The notes below the pieces were generated by a model. It did not search any database. It was not told the origin of the DNA and was given only the letters and a program-made list of their open reading frames with translations. Below, piece after piece: positions 17,101 to 27,300 of a stretch of DNA of 64,000 nucleotides; positions within the stretch are counted from its first letter, which is position 1; each line of letters starts with the position of its first letter. The position numbers and the translations under genes are program-made. Source of the DNA: Actinacidiphila paucisporea (lineage in GTDB: Bacteria; Actinomycetota; Actinomycetes; Streptomycetales; Streptomycetaceae); assembly GCF_900142575.1 (NCBI RefSeq), contig NZ_FRBI01000016.1, positions 62,001 to 126,000 on the forward strand. Reading direction: 5' to 3'.

Positions 17101-17186
17101 TCGAAACCGAACTGGTCGCGGAGATAGACCGGTTGACCGACGACGAGGCGACAGCGGAGCTGGCAGCCCGAACGGCGACGCTATGA
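14091..17186 (+). CDS. NRPS module C-A-T (first), unusual A-domain pocket
   Basis: The protein has 1031 residues, starting at the ATG behind GGGGAG. The C domain (about 5-430) has the intact active site HHTVGDG (H133-D138). The A domain (about 460-890) has FTSGSTGTPKP for A3 and YGPTEAT for A5. The carrier protein ends in LGGHSLLAV with the phosphopantetheine Ser at 968. Read by eye, the ten pocket residues are D-T-E-A-I-G-T-V-I-K. This is unlike standard alpha-amino acids and shares D-T-E/G-T-V/K with codes I remember for beta-lysine-type substrates, so a basic or beta-amino acid is possible but unproven. The lack of an N-terminal loading module suggests it accepts an aminoacyl group from another protein. 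Confidence 0.9.
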   Translation: MSERDRGPLTSAQRRLWFLNRLDPDDVACNISAAVLLRGDLDADRLIHAFDTVIARHESLRTRFVESDGEPVQEVLAPRVTPVHRADVADLAEARRAVEELIVRPFDLAEGHLIRIGLLRLNPTEHVLCAVTHHTVGDGWSLNLLYRQAAEAYRGIEPAPPGLRYLDHARAQLAGDEASLAYWRAVLDQPPVLDLPLDRPRPARRTSAGVSAERVFDDGTWTELQRVARELRCTPFMVLMTAYQLMLAQFSGQEDLCVATPVAGRDDVATESVFGYFVRMLVLRADLSGDPTVRDLVRRTRTACLGAFAHQEVPFEQLVADLGLARDPSHNPFFQATLTLHSTMDVSATGFDGSEGFEGVTAEGFGDGSRRTLTDVAMDVFVTPTAINARTGQARMDILLTAGADVFDAATAEALADRFTAVLRAVLADLDAPVRELPLVDEAAAAELIRIGTGPAAADSGPPLLAAIEQAVAAAPDAVALYSGAEQVSYRQLWERSGMLADALRAAGTGPGHLVGVSVPRGPDRIAALLAAWRSGAGYVPLDTGLPAHRRSLLIAQSGVAAVITADGIVPGAESPVREPGAAYVLFTSGSTGTPKPVLVGQAALRERVAWMAGAYGLTRADRVVQFAELGFDTHAEEIWPALAAGAALVLLPGGTRSLPEALAADPAITVLDLPTAYWQALLDLGPSWPAALRLVILGGEQVDAAAVARWRHIHGDRVRLTNTYGPTEATVIATAVDLTEADTGRRPPIGRPIGGVRAYLLDRAGRLVPRGAVGELCLAGAGLADGYLGLPELTAERFQPDPLGGGRLYRTGDRARWRRDEPVLEFLGRLDRQLKVRGVRIEPGEVEAVVTGHPGVGQAVVTAVGQLLVAYVTGTAATDEVRAYAAERLPALLVPGVVVALPALPLTANGKVDLRALPAPAADDEVRAAFEAPRTDAEHMVAAIFAELLRVDHVGAFDDFFVLGGHSLLAVRAIGRLRAAVGLDLPVRLLFEEPTVAGFARVVETELVAEIDRLTDDEATAELAARTATL

Positions 17187-20100
17187 CCACCACCTCAGGA
17201 GAACTCTCGGCCGCCAAGCGGTCCCTGCTCGCCGCCCGGCTGCGGCAGGCCGCCGCCCCGGCCGATGTCATCCCGGCCCGCCCGGCCGGCACCGGCGTCC
17301 CGCTGTCCACGGCGCAGGAGCGGCTGTGGTTCATGGAGCAGTACGCGCCGGGCACGGCCGCATACACCGTCCCGGTGGTGGTGCGGCTTCGCGGGAAGCT
17401 CGGCGCGGCCGCGCTGAGCGCCGCGCTCGACACGGTCGCGGCCCGGCACGAGAGCCTCCGCATGCGCTTCGGCGCCACCGACGACGGGCGGCCCGTGCTG
17501 CACATCGACGCCACGGTCTCGATTCCGTTGGAGGCCGCGGAGGCGGCCGGCGCAGACCCGGCCTCCCGTGAGGCGTGGGTGCGCGAGGCGGTCGCCGCAC
17601 GGCTGGCCGAGCCGTTCGACCTCGCCCGCGGCCCGCTCCTGCGCGCGGCCCTCTACACGCTGGCGCCCGACGACCACGTGCTCGCGCTCACCGTGCACCA
17701 CATCGTCTGCGACGGCTGGTCGGCCGAGCTCCTTCTCGGTGAAGTGCTCGCCCTGCTGGCCGACGGCGGGCCGGCGGCAGCGCCGCTGCGCAGGCAGTAC
17801 GGCGACTACGCACTGTGGCAGCGTGAACGCCAGGCGCGGCGGCTGGCCGACGGCGCCCAGGCGCGCGACATCGCCTACTGGAAGGACCGGCTGGCCGGTC
17901 TGCCCCCGCTCGAGCTGCCCACCGACCTCCCCCGGCCCGCACGGCCGACCTACCGCGGCGCCCCCGTCGGCGTGGACCTGGACGAAGAGGCGACCGCGGC
18001 CCTGCGGCGGCTGGCCCTCGGCCAGGGCGCGACCCTCTACATGGCGGTGCTCGCCGCCTACGCGGCCGTCCTCTCCCGCTACTCCCGGCAGGACGACTTC
18101 GCCGTCGGGTCACCGCAGGCCGGGCGTACGCATCCGGAACTCGAGCCGCTGATCGGCATGTTCGTCAGCATGCTCATCACCCGGATCGACGCCGCGGGCG
18201 ACCCGACGTTCACCGAGCTGGTCACCCGGGTCCGTGACGCGGTCCTGGACGGTTACGCCCACCAGGAGCTGCCGTTCGAGCAGCTGGTCACCGAGCTGGA
18301 CGTGGACCGCGACACCGGCCGGTCGGCGATCTTCCAGGCCGTCCTGTCGATGCGCACCCCGGCCGTGCCCGGCCCGGCCCCGGCGGCCGGCCCCGCGGTC
18401 GAACCGTTCGTCGTGGAGGTCGTGGCGACCCGGTTCGACCTGGAACTGGACCTGATCGCCGGGGACCGCCTGTCCGGCGCGGTCATTTACAACCGCGACC
18501 TCTTCGACGGCGAGACGGTCGAGCGAATGGCGGAGACCTTCACGCGTTTCGCGGGCGAGGCAGCCCGCGACCCGGGCCGGCCGCTCAGCAGCCTGTTCGC
18601 CTCCGCCGGCCGGGCCGGCGGGACAGCGCAGGACACCTGGAACGACACGGCGGCCGACTTCCCCGAAGACGCCACCCTGCACGACCTGGTGCTGGCCAGC
18701 GCGGCCGCCACCCCCGACGCGCCCGCGGTCGGCTCCGAGGGCAGCACCCTGGCCTACGGGGAGCTGGCCGCGCGCGCCAACCGAATCGCCGGCCGGCTAC
18801 GCCGCGACGGCGCCGGGCCCGGACGGATCGTCGCCGTGTGCGCACATCGCGGCCCCGACCTCGTCGTCGCCCTGCTCGGCGTGCTGATCTCCGGGGCGGC
18901 ATACCTTCCGCTGGACCCGGACCACCCGGCCGAACGGCTCGGATACATGCTCGCCGACGCCGAACCCCTCGCCGTACTGACCGCGGGAACGGCGCGCGAC
19001 GCCCTGCCACCGACCGGGTGCCCGGTGCTCGGACTCGACGACCCCGCGCTGTGGCCTGACGCCGACGCGACCGGCCCCGAACCGCTCGCCGGACCCGGCG
19101 ACCCCGCCTACGTGATCTACACCTCCGGGTCGACCGGGCAGCCCAAGGCGGTGGTCAACGGCCACCGCGGCGTCGTCAACCGGCTGCACTGGATGCAGCG
19201 CCGCTTCGGCCTGACCGCGGCCGACACCGTACTGCAGAAGACCCCCGCCGGATTCGATGTGTCCGTCTGGGAGTTCTTCTGGCCGCTGCTCGCCGGTGCC
19301 CGGCTGGTACTGGCCCGACCCGACGGGCACAAGGACGCCGCCTACCTACGCGACCTCATCGCGGCCGAGAACGTCACCACGGCACACTTCGTGCCGTCCA
19401 TGCTCGCCGTGTTCCTGGCCGAGGAGGACGCCGAACGATGCGGCACCCTGCGGCGGATCATCTGCAGCGGCGAGGAACTGCCCGTCGACCTGGCGCTGCG
19501 CACACTCGCGGCGCTGCCCGCCGCGGAACTGCACAACCTCTACGGCCCGACCGAAGCCGCCATCGACGTGACCGCCTACCACTGCACCGCCGACCGGCTG
19601 GCCGGCCGTGCCCGGGTCCCTATCGGCGCCCCCATCGACAACATGAGCGTCCACGTGCTCGACGACCGCGCCCAGCCGCTCCCGGTGGGTGTGCCGGGCG
19701 AGCTGCACCTGGCGGGGCTCGGGCTGGCCCACGGCTATCTGAACCGGCCCGAGCTGACCGCTGAGAAGTTCGTCACCGGCCCCGACGGGCAGCGCATGTA
19801 CCGCACCGGCGACCTGGCCCGGTGGCGCCCCGACGGGACGCTGGAATTCCTCGGACGCATCGACACCCAGGTCAAACTGCGGGGACTGCGCATCGAACTC
19901 GGCGAGATCGAGGCGGCGCTGCGTGACCGGCCGGGGGTGCGCGACGCGGCCGTCGCCGTCCGGGAGGACCTCCCCGGCGACCGGCGGCTTGCCGCGTACC
20001 TGGTGGTGGACGCCCCCCAGGACAGCGCCGCACTCCGTACCGCGCTGCGGCGGCGGCTCCCCGACTACATGGTGCCCGCCACCTTCGACGAGCTGCCCGA

Positions 20101-22696
20101 GCTGCCGCTGACCGCGAACGGCAAGCTGGACCGCCGCCGGCTGCCCGCACCGCAGCGGGTCCGCGACGTCGCGGCCGCGTACGCCGAGCCGGTCACCGAC
20201 ACGCAGATCCTGATCGCCGACCTGTGGGGCCGGCTGCTCGGCGTTCCGCAGGTCGGCCTCGACGACGACTTCTTCGACCTCGGCGGGCACTCCCTGCTCG
20301 CCGTCCAGATGGTCGCGGGACTGCGCCGCGCCGTCGGCGCCGGCGTGACCGTGATGGACGTCTTCGGACAGCGCACCGTCCGCGAACTCGCCGAACTGGT
20401 CGACGTACCCCTCGACCAGCGCGGCCCCCGGGGCCTGGTGCACGAGCTGACCCGCCCTGCACCGGCAGGACAGCGGGTGCGCACCCTGGTGTGTGCGCCC
20501 TACGGGGGCGGCAGCGCCGTCGTCTACCAGCCGCTGGCCGACGCGCTGCCGGCCGGGCAGCGGCTGTTCTCCATCGCCATCCCTGGCCACGACGTCGGCC
20601 TGGACGAACCGGCACTGCCCCTGGAGGAACTGGCCGAACGCTGCTGCGCGGAGATCCTGCAGAAGGTCGAAGGGCCGCTCGCGCTCTACGGCCACTGCGG
20701 TGTCGGCTCCGCGCTCACCGTCGAGATCGCCCGCCGGCTGGAACGTGGCGGCCGCGAGATCGACGCGGTCTACATCGGGGCGATCTTCCCGTTCGCCCGG
20801 CCGCGCAACCGCATCTGGTCGGCCCTGTCCCGGGCGGCCCGGATGGAGTCGCTGCGCTCCGACACCCTGTACGCCAACTGGCTGACCGGGCTCGGCGTCG
20901 ACATGAACGACCTCGAACCCGCCCAGGCCCGCCACCTCATCCGCACCATGCGCGAGGACTCCGACAACGCGGAGGCGTACTACACCGAGCTGATGCACTC
21001 CGGTACCCAGCGGCTGCGCGCACCCATCATCAGCGTCGTCGGCGGCCGGGATCCGGCAACGGAATTCCATGCCGAGCGCTTCACGGAGTGGCACTTCCTC
21101 ACCGACCGCACCGCCCTGGTCGTGCTGGACGAGGCCGGCCACTTCTACCTCAAGTGGCGGGCCGGCGAACTCGCCGACATCGTCACCACCGTCGATCCCG
21201 CCGTCGCGGCGGAGCAGGCGGAACCGCTGACCCGTCCCGCACGCGGCGAACGCGCGACCTGGTGGCTGCACAGCACATCGCGGTCGACCGGTCCCGTCAC
21301 GCCCGCCGGCCCCCGGCCCAGCATGGGCCGCTTCCTCGTCGTCGCCTTCGCGCAGCTCGTCTCCCTGCTCGGCTCGACCCTCACCGACGTCGCGCTGCCG
21401 CTGTGGGTGCTGGAGCGCACCGGGTCCGTGCTGAACTTCGCGCTGCTCGCCGTCGTCGGGCTGGTGCCCAGCCTGCTGGCCATGCCGCTCGCGGGCGCCA
21501 TCGTCGACCGGCACAGCAGACGCCGCGTCATGCTCTGCGGCGACATCGGCGCGGGCGGCACCCAACTACTTCTCGGCATCCTGCTGTGGACAGGATCGCT
21601 GCAGACCTGGCACATCTACCCGCTGCTCGCGCTGCTCTCGGTGGCGCTGGCCTTCCAACGCCTGGCGTACAGCTCGGCCATCCCGCAACTGGTCCCCAAG
21701 CAGTACCTCGGCCACGCCAACGGTGTGGTGCAGATGGTCGGCGGCGGCGCCACCGCCTTGATGCCGCTGCTGTCGGTGGCGCTGCTCGCCGTGATCGGCC
21801 TCGGCGGCATCCTCGCCATCGACGTGATCAGCTACGCCGTCGCGGTCGCCATCGTGCTGCTCGTACGGTTCCCGCGAACACTCGCCTGGCGCCGCCGGGA
21901 GAGCCTGGCCACCGAGATCAGGGAGGGCTTCCGGTTCTCCTGGGGCCACCACGGCTTCCGTTCGATGCTGCTGTTCTTCATGGCCCTCAACGTCTTCCTG
22001 TCACCGCTGTTCCTGATGGTGACGCCGCTGGTGCTGGCCTTCTCGGGCCTGCACCAGGTCGCCGAGGTCTCGGTCGCCGGCGGTGTGGGGGCGCTGCTCG
22101 GAGGCCTCGCGATGACCGTGTGGGGCGGGCCGCGGCACCGGCGGCTGTACACGGTGCTGTGCTGCGCGCTGGTGCTTGCCGCCTTCTGCGTCGTCGTCGG
22201 CCTGCGACCGGCGGTGTGGGTCATCGCGGTCGGCGCGTTCGGCATGTCGCTGGCACTGGTCGTACTGAACGGCGTCTACACCACCATCGTGCAGGTCAAG
22301 GTCCCGCAGCGGTTCCACGGCCGGGTGTTCGCGGTGAACACCGTGATCGCATGGTCCACCCTGCCGATCGGCTGGGCGGTGCTGGGCCCGGCCGGCTCGC
22401 ACCTGCTGCAGCCGCTGATGAACCCCGGTGGTGCGTTCGCGGGCACCGCAGGACGGGTCCTGGGCGTCGGACCCGGCCGCGGCATCGCGCTGCTCTACCT
22501 GCTGCTCGCGGTCGCCATCGCGGCCGTGGCACTGACGGCCATGCGGCTGCCGAGGACCGCCCGCTTCGACGACGAGGTCCCCGATGCCCGGCCCGACGAC
22601 GAGGTCGGGGCGGAGGCGGTACGCCGTCGCGTCGCCCTCGCCGACGGCACGGCGGTCCGCACCGCCGGAACCGCGCCGACCGGCCAGGGGGTGTGA
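17183..22696 (+). CDS. NRPS module C-A-T-TE fused to an MFS exporter
   Basis: One uninterrupted frame encodes 1837 residues. The C domain (25-470) has HHIVCDGW (H172-D177). The A domain (about 480-980) has YTSGSTGQPK and pocket residues D-V-W-H-I-S-L-I-D-K, which match serine codes. The carrier Ser is in LGGHSLLAV at about 1036. A thioesterase (about 1083-1340) has GHCGVG, putting Cys1172 where Ser is usual, with D1290 and H1320 completing the triad. Residues 1381-1800 form an MFS transporter starting MGRFLVVAFAQLVSLLGS, with VDRHSRRRVM between helices 2 and 3. It can therefore finish, release and perhaps export the product at the membrane. It starts by ATGA overlap and ends one base into the ligase gene. 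No frameshift or linker stop is seen. Confidence 0.92.
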   Translation: MTTTSGELSAAKRSLLAARLRQAAAPADVIPARPAGTGVPLSTAQERLWFMEQYAPGTAAYTVPVVVRLRGKLGAAALSAALDTVAARHESLRMRFGATDDGRPVLHIDATVSIPLEAAEAAGADPASREAWVREAVAARLAEPFDLARGPLLRAALYTLAPDDHVLALTVHHIVCDGWSAELLLGEVLALLADGGPAAAPLRRQYGDYALWQRERQARRLADGAQARDIAYWKDRLAGLPPLELPTDLPRPARPTYRGAPVGVDLDEEATAALRRLALGQGATLYMAVLAAYAAVLSRYSRQDDFAVGSPQAGRTHPELEPLIGMFVSMLITRIDAAGDPTFTELVTRVRDAVLDGYAHQELPFEQLVTELDVDRDTGRSAIFQAVLSMRTPAVPGPAPAAGPAVEPFVVEVVATRFDLELDLIAGDRLSGAVIYNRDLFDGETVERMAETFTRFAGEAARDPGRPLSSLFASAGRAGGTAQDTWNDTAADFPEDATLHDLVLASAAATPDAPAVGSEGSTLAYGELAARANRIAGRLRRDGAGPGRIVAVCAHRGPDLVVALLGVLISGAAYLPLDPDHPAERLGYMLADAEPLAVLTAGTARDALPPTGCPVLGLDDPALWPDADATGPEPLAGPGDPAYVIYTSGSTGQPKAVVNGHRGVVNRLHWMQRRFGLTAADTVLQKTPAGFDVSVWEFFWPLLAGARLVLARPDGHKDAAYLRDLIAAENVTTAHFVPSMLAVFLAEEDAERCGTLRRIICSGEELPVDLALRTLAALPAAELHNLYGPTEAAIDVTAYHCTADRLAGRARVPIGAPIDNMSVHVLDDRAQPLPVGVPGELHLAGLGLAHGYLNRPELTAEKFVTGPDGQRMYRTGDLARWRPDGTLEFLGRIDTQVKLRGLRIELGEIEAALRDRPGVRDAAVAVREDLPGDRRLAAYLVVDAPQDSAALRTALRRRLPDYMVPATFDELPELPLTANGKLDRRRLPAPQRVRDVAAAYAEPVTDTQILIADLWGRLLGVPQVGLDDDFFDLGGHSLLAVQMVAGLRRAVGAGVTVMDVFGQRTVRELAELVDVPLDQRGPRGLVHELTRPAPAGQRVRTLVCAPYGGGSAVVYQPLADALPAGQRLFSIAIPGHDVGLDEPALPLEELAERCCAEILQKVEGPLALYGHCGVGSALTVEIARRLERGGREIDAVYIGAIFPFARPRNRIWSALSRAARMESLRSDTLYANWLTGLGVDMNDLEPAQARHLIRTMREDSDNAEAYYTELMHSGTQRLRAPIISVVGGRDPATEFHAERFTEWHFLTDRTALVVLDEAGHFYLKWRAGELADIVTTVDPAVAAEQAEPLTRPARGERATWWLHSTSRSTGPVTPAGPRPSMGRFLVVAFAQLVSLLGSTLTDVALPLWVLERTGSVLNFALLAVVGLVPSLLAMPLAGAIVDRHSRRRVMLCGDIGAGGTQLLLGILLWTGSLQTWHIYPLLALLSVALAFQRLAYSSAIPQLVPKQYLGHANGVVQMVGGGATALMPLLSVALLAVIGLGGILAIDVISYAVAVAIVLLVRFPRTLAWRRRESLATEIREGFRFSWGHHGFRSMLLFFMALNVFLSPLFLMVTPLVLAFSGLHQVAEVSVAGGVGALLGGLAMTVWGGPRHRRLYTVLCCALVLAAFCVVVGLRPAVWVIAVGAFGMSLALVVLNGVYTTIVQVKVPQRFHGRVFAVNTVIAWSTLPIGWAVLGPAGSHLLQPLMNPGGAFAGTAGRVLGVGPGRGIALLYLLLAVAIAAVALTAMRLPRTARFDDEVPDARPDDEVGAEAVRRRVALADGTAVRTAGTAPTGQGV

Positions 22697-24336
22697 TGAG
22701 CACGCGACGCCTTCGGCCGGCCGCCGGCTCGGGCGCCCCGGTCGCCCTGACCGTGCCGCGGCTGCTCGCCGCCCGGGCGGCCGCGGAACCCGCGCACATC
22801 GCTGTGACGCAGGGCGCCGACACACTTGACCTGGCCACCTGGCAGGCCAGGACGCAGGGGACAGCCGCCGGACTGCGAGAGGCCGGCGTCCGTCCCGGCG
22901 ACCGGGTCGGGCTGCTGTACGGGGCCAGGGACTGGATCGCCTACGCCTGCTCCTACACCGGTGTGCTCGCCGCCGGGGCGGTCGCCGTACCGATGTCCAC
23001 CAGGACCGCGCCGGCCGAGGTGGCGTACATGCTGGAGCACAGCGGCGCCACCGCGCTGCTGCACGGCGCCGACGTGGAGCGCTTCAACACGCAGGTCCGG
23101 CTGCGCTGGGGCCCGCGGGACCTCGCGCATCTGCCGGCGGCGGGATCGGTGGGCGGGGCGCCGTCTGTGGCGCCTGCGGGACCGGCGCCCGCGGCAGGGG
23201 GGCAACCCGTGGTGGGACCGGTGGTGGACGGGCCGCGCCCGGGCGACCCGGCGCAGATCCTCTACACCTCCGGGACGACCGGCCGTCCCAAGGGCGTCAT
23301 CGCGGCGCACGCCAACCTCACCCACGGCGCCCGGCTGGATCCGCCACTGCGGACCCTCGCCCACTCCCGGCAGTTCCTGCACGCCTTCCCGATCGGCACC
23401 AACGCCGGGCAGACCATGCTGTTCAACGCGCTCACCTCGCACGCCGGGATGCTGGTGACCGCACGATTCGGCCCCGAGCACTTCGCCCGGCTGATCGAGC
23501 AGCAGGCGGTGGGCAGCGTCTTCGTCGTACCGGCGATGGCGATCGAACTGCTGGCCTCGGGAGCGCTGGGCCGTCATGACACGTCCGGGGTGGTGCTGTT
23601 CGGGTCGACCGCCGCCGCCCTGCCCCCCACCGTGGCCGCCGGGCTCGCGGCCGCACTGCCGGGCGCCACGATCGTCAACTACTACACCTCGACCGAGGCC
23701 GCACCGACCCAGACCAGCATGATCTTCAGCCCGGAGCGCCCGGCGGCCATTGGCCTGGCGGTGGCCGGGGGCGCGCTGCGGGTGTGCGACGAGGCGGGGC
23801 GGCCCTGCCCCGCCGGGGTGACCGGCGAGGTGTGGATGCGCAGCGCGGGCGCCCCCCGCTCCTACCTCGACGACCCTGCCGCCACCTCCCAGGTGTTCCG
23901 GGGCGGCTGGACCCGGATGGGCGACATCGGCTACCTGGACGCCGACGGCTACCTCTTCCTCGTCGACCGAGAGAGCGACCTCATCAAGAGCGGCGCGGAC
24001 AAGGTCTCCACCCTCGCGGTCGAGGCGGCACTGCACGAACACCCCGAGATCGTCGAGGCGGCGGTCCTCGGCCTGCCCGACCCGGTACTCGGCCGGGCCC
24101 CCGCCGCCGTCCTCGTCGCCACCCGCGAACTGCGGCTGGCCGAGGTGCGCCGGTTCCTCGCCACCCGGCTGGCCGGCCACGAGCAGCCCAGCCGGATCGT
24201 CCACGTCGCCGAACTGCCGCGCAACGCGGGCGGCAAGGTCGTCAAAAGCCGGCTGCGGGCGCTCTTCGACCCCGCGCCGGACACCCGAGCAGCAGGAGAG
24301 GAGGCGGCGAGTCCATGGCAGGAGCGCAAGCAGTGA
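22696..24336 (+). CDS. Acyl-CoA synthetase/acyl-AMP ligase-like enzyme
   Basis: The protein has 546 residues of the ANL superfamily. It contains ILYTSGTTGRPKGVI (P-loop), NYYTSTEAA (adenine contact), TRMGDIGYLDADGYLFLVDR and a final NAGGKVVKSRL with the catalytic lysine. It has no carrier domain. The pattern is that of carboxylic-acid ligases rather than amino-acid A domains. It probably activates an acyl starter or side chain and loads it on CoA or on the free carrier protein at 27446. The start codon shares one base with the preceding stop. Confidence 0.88.
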   Translation: MSTRRLRPAAGSGAPVALTVPRLLAARAAAEPAHIAVTQGADTLDLATWQARTQGTAAGLREAGVRPGDRVGLLYGARDWIAYACSYTGVLAAGAVAVPMSTRTAPAEVAYMLEHSGATALLHGADVERFNTQVRLRWGPRDLAHLPAAGSVGGAPSVAPAGPAPAAGGQPVVGPVVDGPRPGDPAQILYTSGTTGRPKGVIAAHANLTHGARLDPPLRTLAHSRQFLHAFPIGTNAGQTMLFNALTSHAGMLVTARFGPEHFARLIEQQAVGSVFVVPAMAIELLASGALGRHDTSGVVLFGSTAAALPPTVAAGLAAALPGATIVNYYTSTEAAPTQTSMIFSPERPAAIGLAVAGGALRVCDEAGRPCPAGVTGEVWMRSAGAPRSYLDDPAATSQVFRGGWTRMGDIGYLDADGYLFLVDRESDLIKSGADKVSTLAVEAALHEHPEIVEAAVLGLPDPVLGRAPAAVLVATRELRLAEVRRFLATRLAGHEQPSRIVHVAELPRNAGGKVVKSRLRALFDPAPDTRAAGEEAASPWQERKQ

Positions 24337-27300
24337 CCGGCATCCCGATGACCCCCGCTCAGCAAGGTCTCTGGTTCGCCGAACGCGCCATCGGTGCGTC
24401 GGCGGCGTATCTGGTGCCGGCGGTGGTGACCGCGCCCGACAGGGCGGACTCCGCCGCGCTGGACGGAGCGTGGGCCGCGCTGACCGACCGGCACCCGCTG
24501 CTCGCCGCGACGGTGGCCGAAGCGGCGGGCGAACCGCTGCTGTATCCCGGCGAGGCGGCTCCGGTCGTCCACCGCACGGCCGCCGCGGACGAGCTGCCGG
24601 CCGTGCTCGCCGCCGAACTCGCCGCCGGCTTCGACTTCGCCGGCGCCGCCTCCTCCGCAGGGCCGTTCGCCCGCTGCGTGGCGCTGAGGGTCGACGACGG
24701 CCGTACGGTCGTGATGATCGTCGCCCACCACCTGGTCCTCGACGGCCTCGGCAGGGACATGCTCGTCGCCGACCTCGCCGCGGCCGTGGCCGGCCGGCCC
24801 CTCGGCCGGGGCTCCCTCGACCGGTTCGCCGGGTTCGCGCAGGCGCAGGCCCGGCGCGTCGCGGAGGCCCTGCCGGCGGCGCGGGAGTTCTGGTCCGCCC
24901 GGCCGGCGCCGCCCGCCGAAGTGCTGTTGCCCGGCCTCGCGGCCACGCCCACCGCGGCGGAGGACGCCACCCACCTCGACCTCGCCTGGGACCGGGAGCT
25001 GGACGCCGCGCTGACCGCCGGCACGGCGGCGCTCGGGGCGACCCGCTTCGAGGTGCTGCTCGCGGGCGTGCACGCGCTGCTCGCCCGATACGGCAACGTC
25101 GCAACCTCGGTGGCCGTGGACGTGTCCACCCGGCGCCCGGAAACCGCGGGCGAGCTGGGGATGTGGGTCAACGAACTGCCCGTCACGCTCACCGCGGACC
25201 CGCGGACGTCCTTCGGCCGGCTGGTGGGCGAGGTACGGGCCGAGGCCAGGGCCGTGTACGGCCACCGCGAGGTGCCGTTCGGCCGGGCCGTGACCGGCCT
25301 GCCGCCCCGCCTCGCCATGGCGCCCGTCTCGACCAGCTACATACGCCTGCGCCCGGATCCGTCTGGTCAGGCGACCTCCCCGGTGGAGCGGCTGTTCGCC
25401 ACGGCGACGGTCCGCGCCGCCATGCACCTGCACTTCATCGACACCCCTGACGGTCTGACCGGGCGCATCCACATCCCCACCCGGCTGCTGCCGGTCGCCG
25501 ACGCCGAGCGGATCACCGGACATCTGCGCACCCTGCTCGCCGCCGGCCTGGCCGAGCCGGACCGGCCGCTGGGCGACCTCGACCTGCTCCTGCCCGCGGA
25601 GCAGGTGCTGCTGGAGCGCATCAACGACACCGCGCGGCCGCGCCCGGCCACTACCGTCCTCGACTTGGTCAGGGCGGCCGCCGAAGCCACCCCCGACGCG
25701 GTGGCGGTGTCCGGCGACGCCGGCGCCCTGACGTACCGGGAACTGGTCGCCGCCGCCCATCGGATCGGCCACGGGCTGCGGCGGCGAGGCGTCGGCTCCG
25801 GCGACGTGGTGGGACTCTGCGCCCGCCGGCACGTGGAACTCGTCGCCGGCCTGCTCGGCATCCTCGCCGCCGGTGCGGCCTACCTGCCGCTGGATCCGAC
25901 CTCCCCGACGGCCCGGCTGGAGTTCATCGCCACCGACGCCGGGACGAAGCTGATCCTCGGCCACACCGAAGCCACCGCGAACCTGGGCGTGCCGCCCGTC
26001 GAACTGCTGGCGCTCGACGGTCTCGCGGCCTTCGCCGCGGAGCCCGGGACACCGCCCGCCGCCACTGACCCCGCCGGCCTCGCCTACGTCATCTATACCT
26101 CCGGCTCGACCGGCCGTCCCAAGGGCGTCGAGGTCGGCCACGCTGCCCTGGCCAACCTCATCGCCGCCATCGGCGAGCTGATCGGCTCGGGGCCGGCCGA
26201 CCGCTGGCTCAACCTGACCACCCTGTCCTTCGACATCAGTGGACTCGAACTGTTCGCACCGCTCACCACCGGCGGCCGGGTCGTCATCGCCGCCGACGCG
26301 GCCGTCCGCGAGGGCGGCGCGCTGGCCCGGCTCATCGGCGACGCCGCAATCACCCACGTGCAGGCCACCCCGTCCAGCTGGCAACTGCTGCTCGACGCCG
26401 GCTGGGCCGGCGCCCCGATCACCGCCCTGTGCGGCGGCGAGGCGCTCGCGCTCCCGGCGGCCCGGCGGCTGCGCCCGCTGGTCGACCGCTTGGTCAACGT
26501 CTACGGACCGACGGAGACCACCATCTGGTCCACCGCCGCCGAGATCCCGGCCCACCCGGACCGGGTGACCATCGGGCGCCCGGTCGCCAACACCACCCTG
26601 CAAGTCCTGGACGCCCGGCTGCGCCCGGTGCCGGTCGGCGTGCCGGGGGAGCTGTTCATAAGCGGCGCCGGACTGGCCCGGGGCTACCGCGGGCGGCCCG
26701 AGCTCACCGCCGAGCGCTTCGTGACCGATGCGGCCGGCCGGCGGTGCTACCGCACGGGTGACCTGGTGCGTCTCGGCGCCGACGGCCAGCTCGAATTCCT
26801 CGGCCGGTCCGACGACCAGATCAAACTGCGCGGGCACCGGATCGAGCTGGGCGAGATCGAACGGACGCTGCTCGACGCGCCAGGGGTCGCGCAGGCCGCG
26901 GTGACGGTACGCGACGGAGAGCTGGCGGCCTACCTGGTCGGGGCGGGGCAGCTCTCAGCGGTACGGGCCCACGTCGCCGCTCGCCTGCCCCGGTACATGG
27001 TCCCCCGGGACTTCCACTGGCTGGACCAGTTGCCCCGCACCTTCAACGGCAAGCTCGACCGGGCCGCCCTGCCGGGCCTGCACGCCGTGGCTGCCGTGCC
27101 CACCGCGGCCGACCCGCTCGACCCGGCCGCCGCGCTCGCACCCGAGCCGACCGGCACCGTGTCGCCGGACACCGACACCGACACCGAGGGCGGCGCCGGC
27201 CCGGCCGACGTCGCCGATCTGACCGGGATCGTGACCGGCATCTGGCGGGAAGTGCTGCGGGTGGACGAGTTCGCCCCCGACGTCACCCTTTTTGACCTGG

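Noticed and set aside
19346..21565. Long minus-strand frame of 739 codons under the second NRPS
   Set aside because: Typical GC-rich antisense frame; the opposite strand holds perfect NRPS motifs.
20224..22695. Upstream extension of the ligase frame (ORF of 1370 codons)
   Set aside because: Before 22696 the translation is Arg/Pro/Gly-rich shadow of the NRPS-MFS gene. The real ligase start is the ATG sharing one base with the preceding stop.
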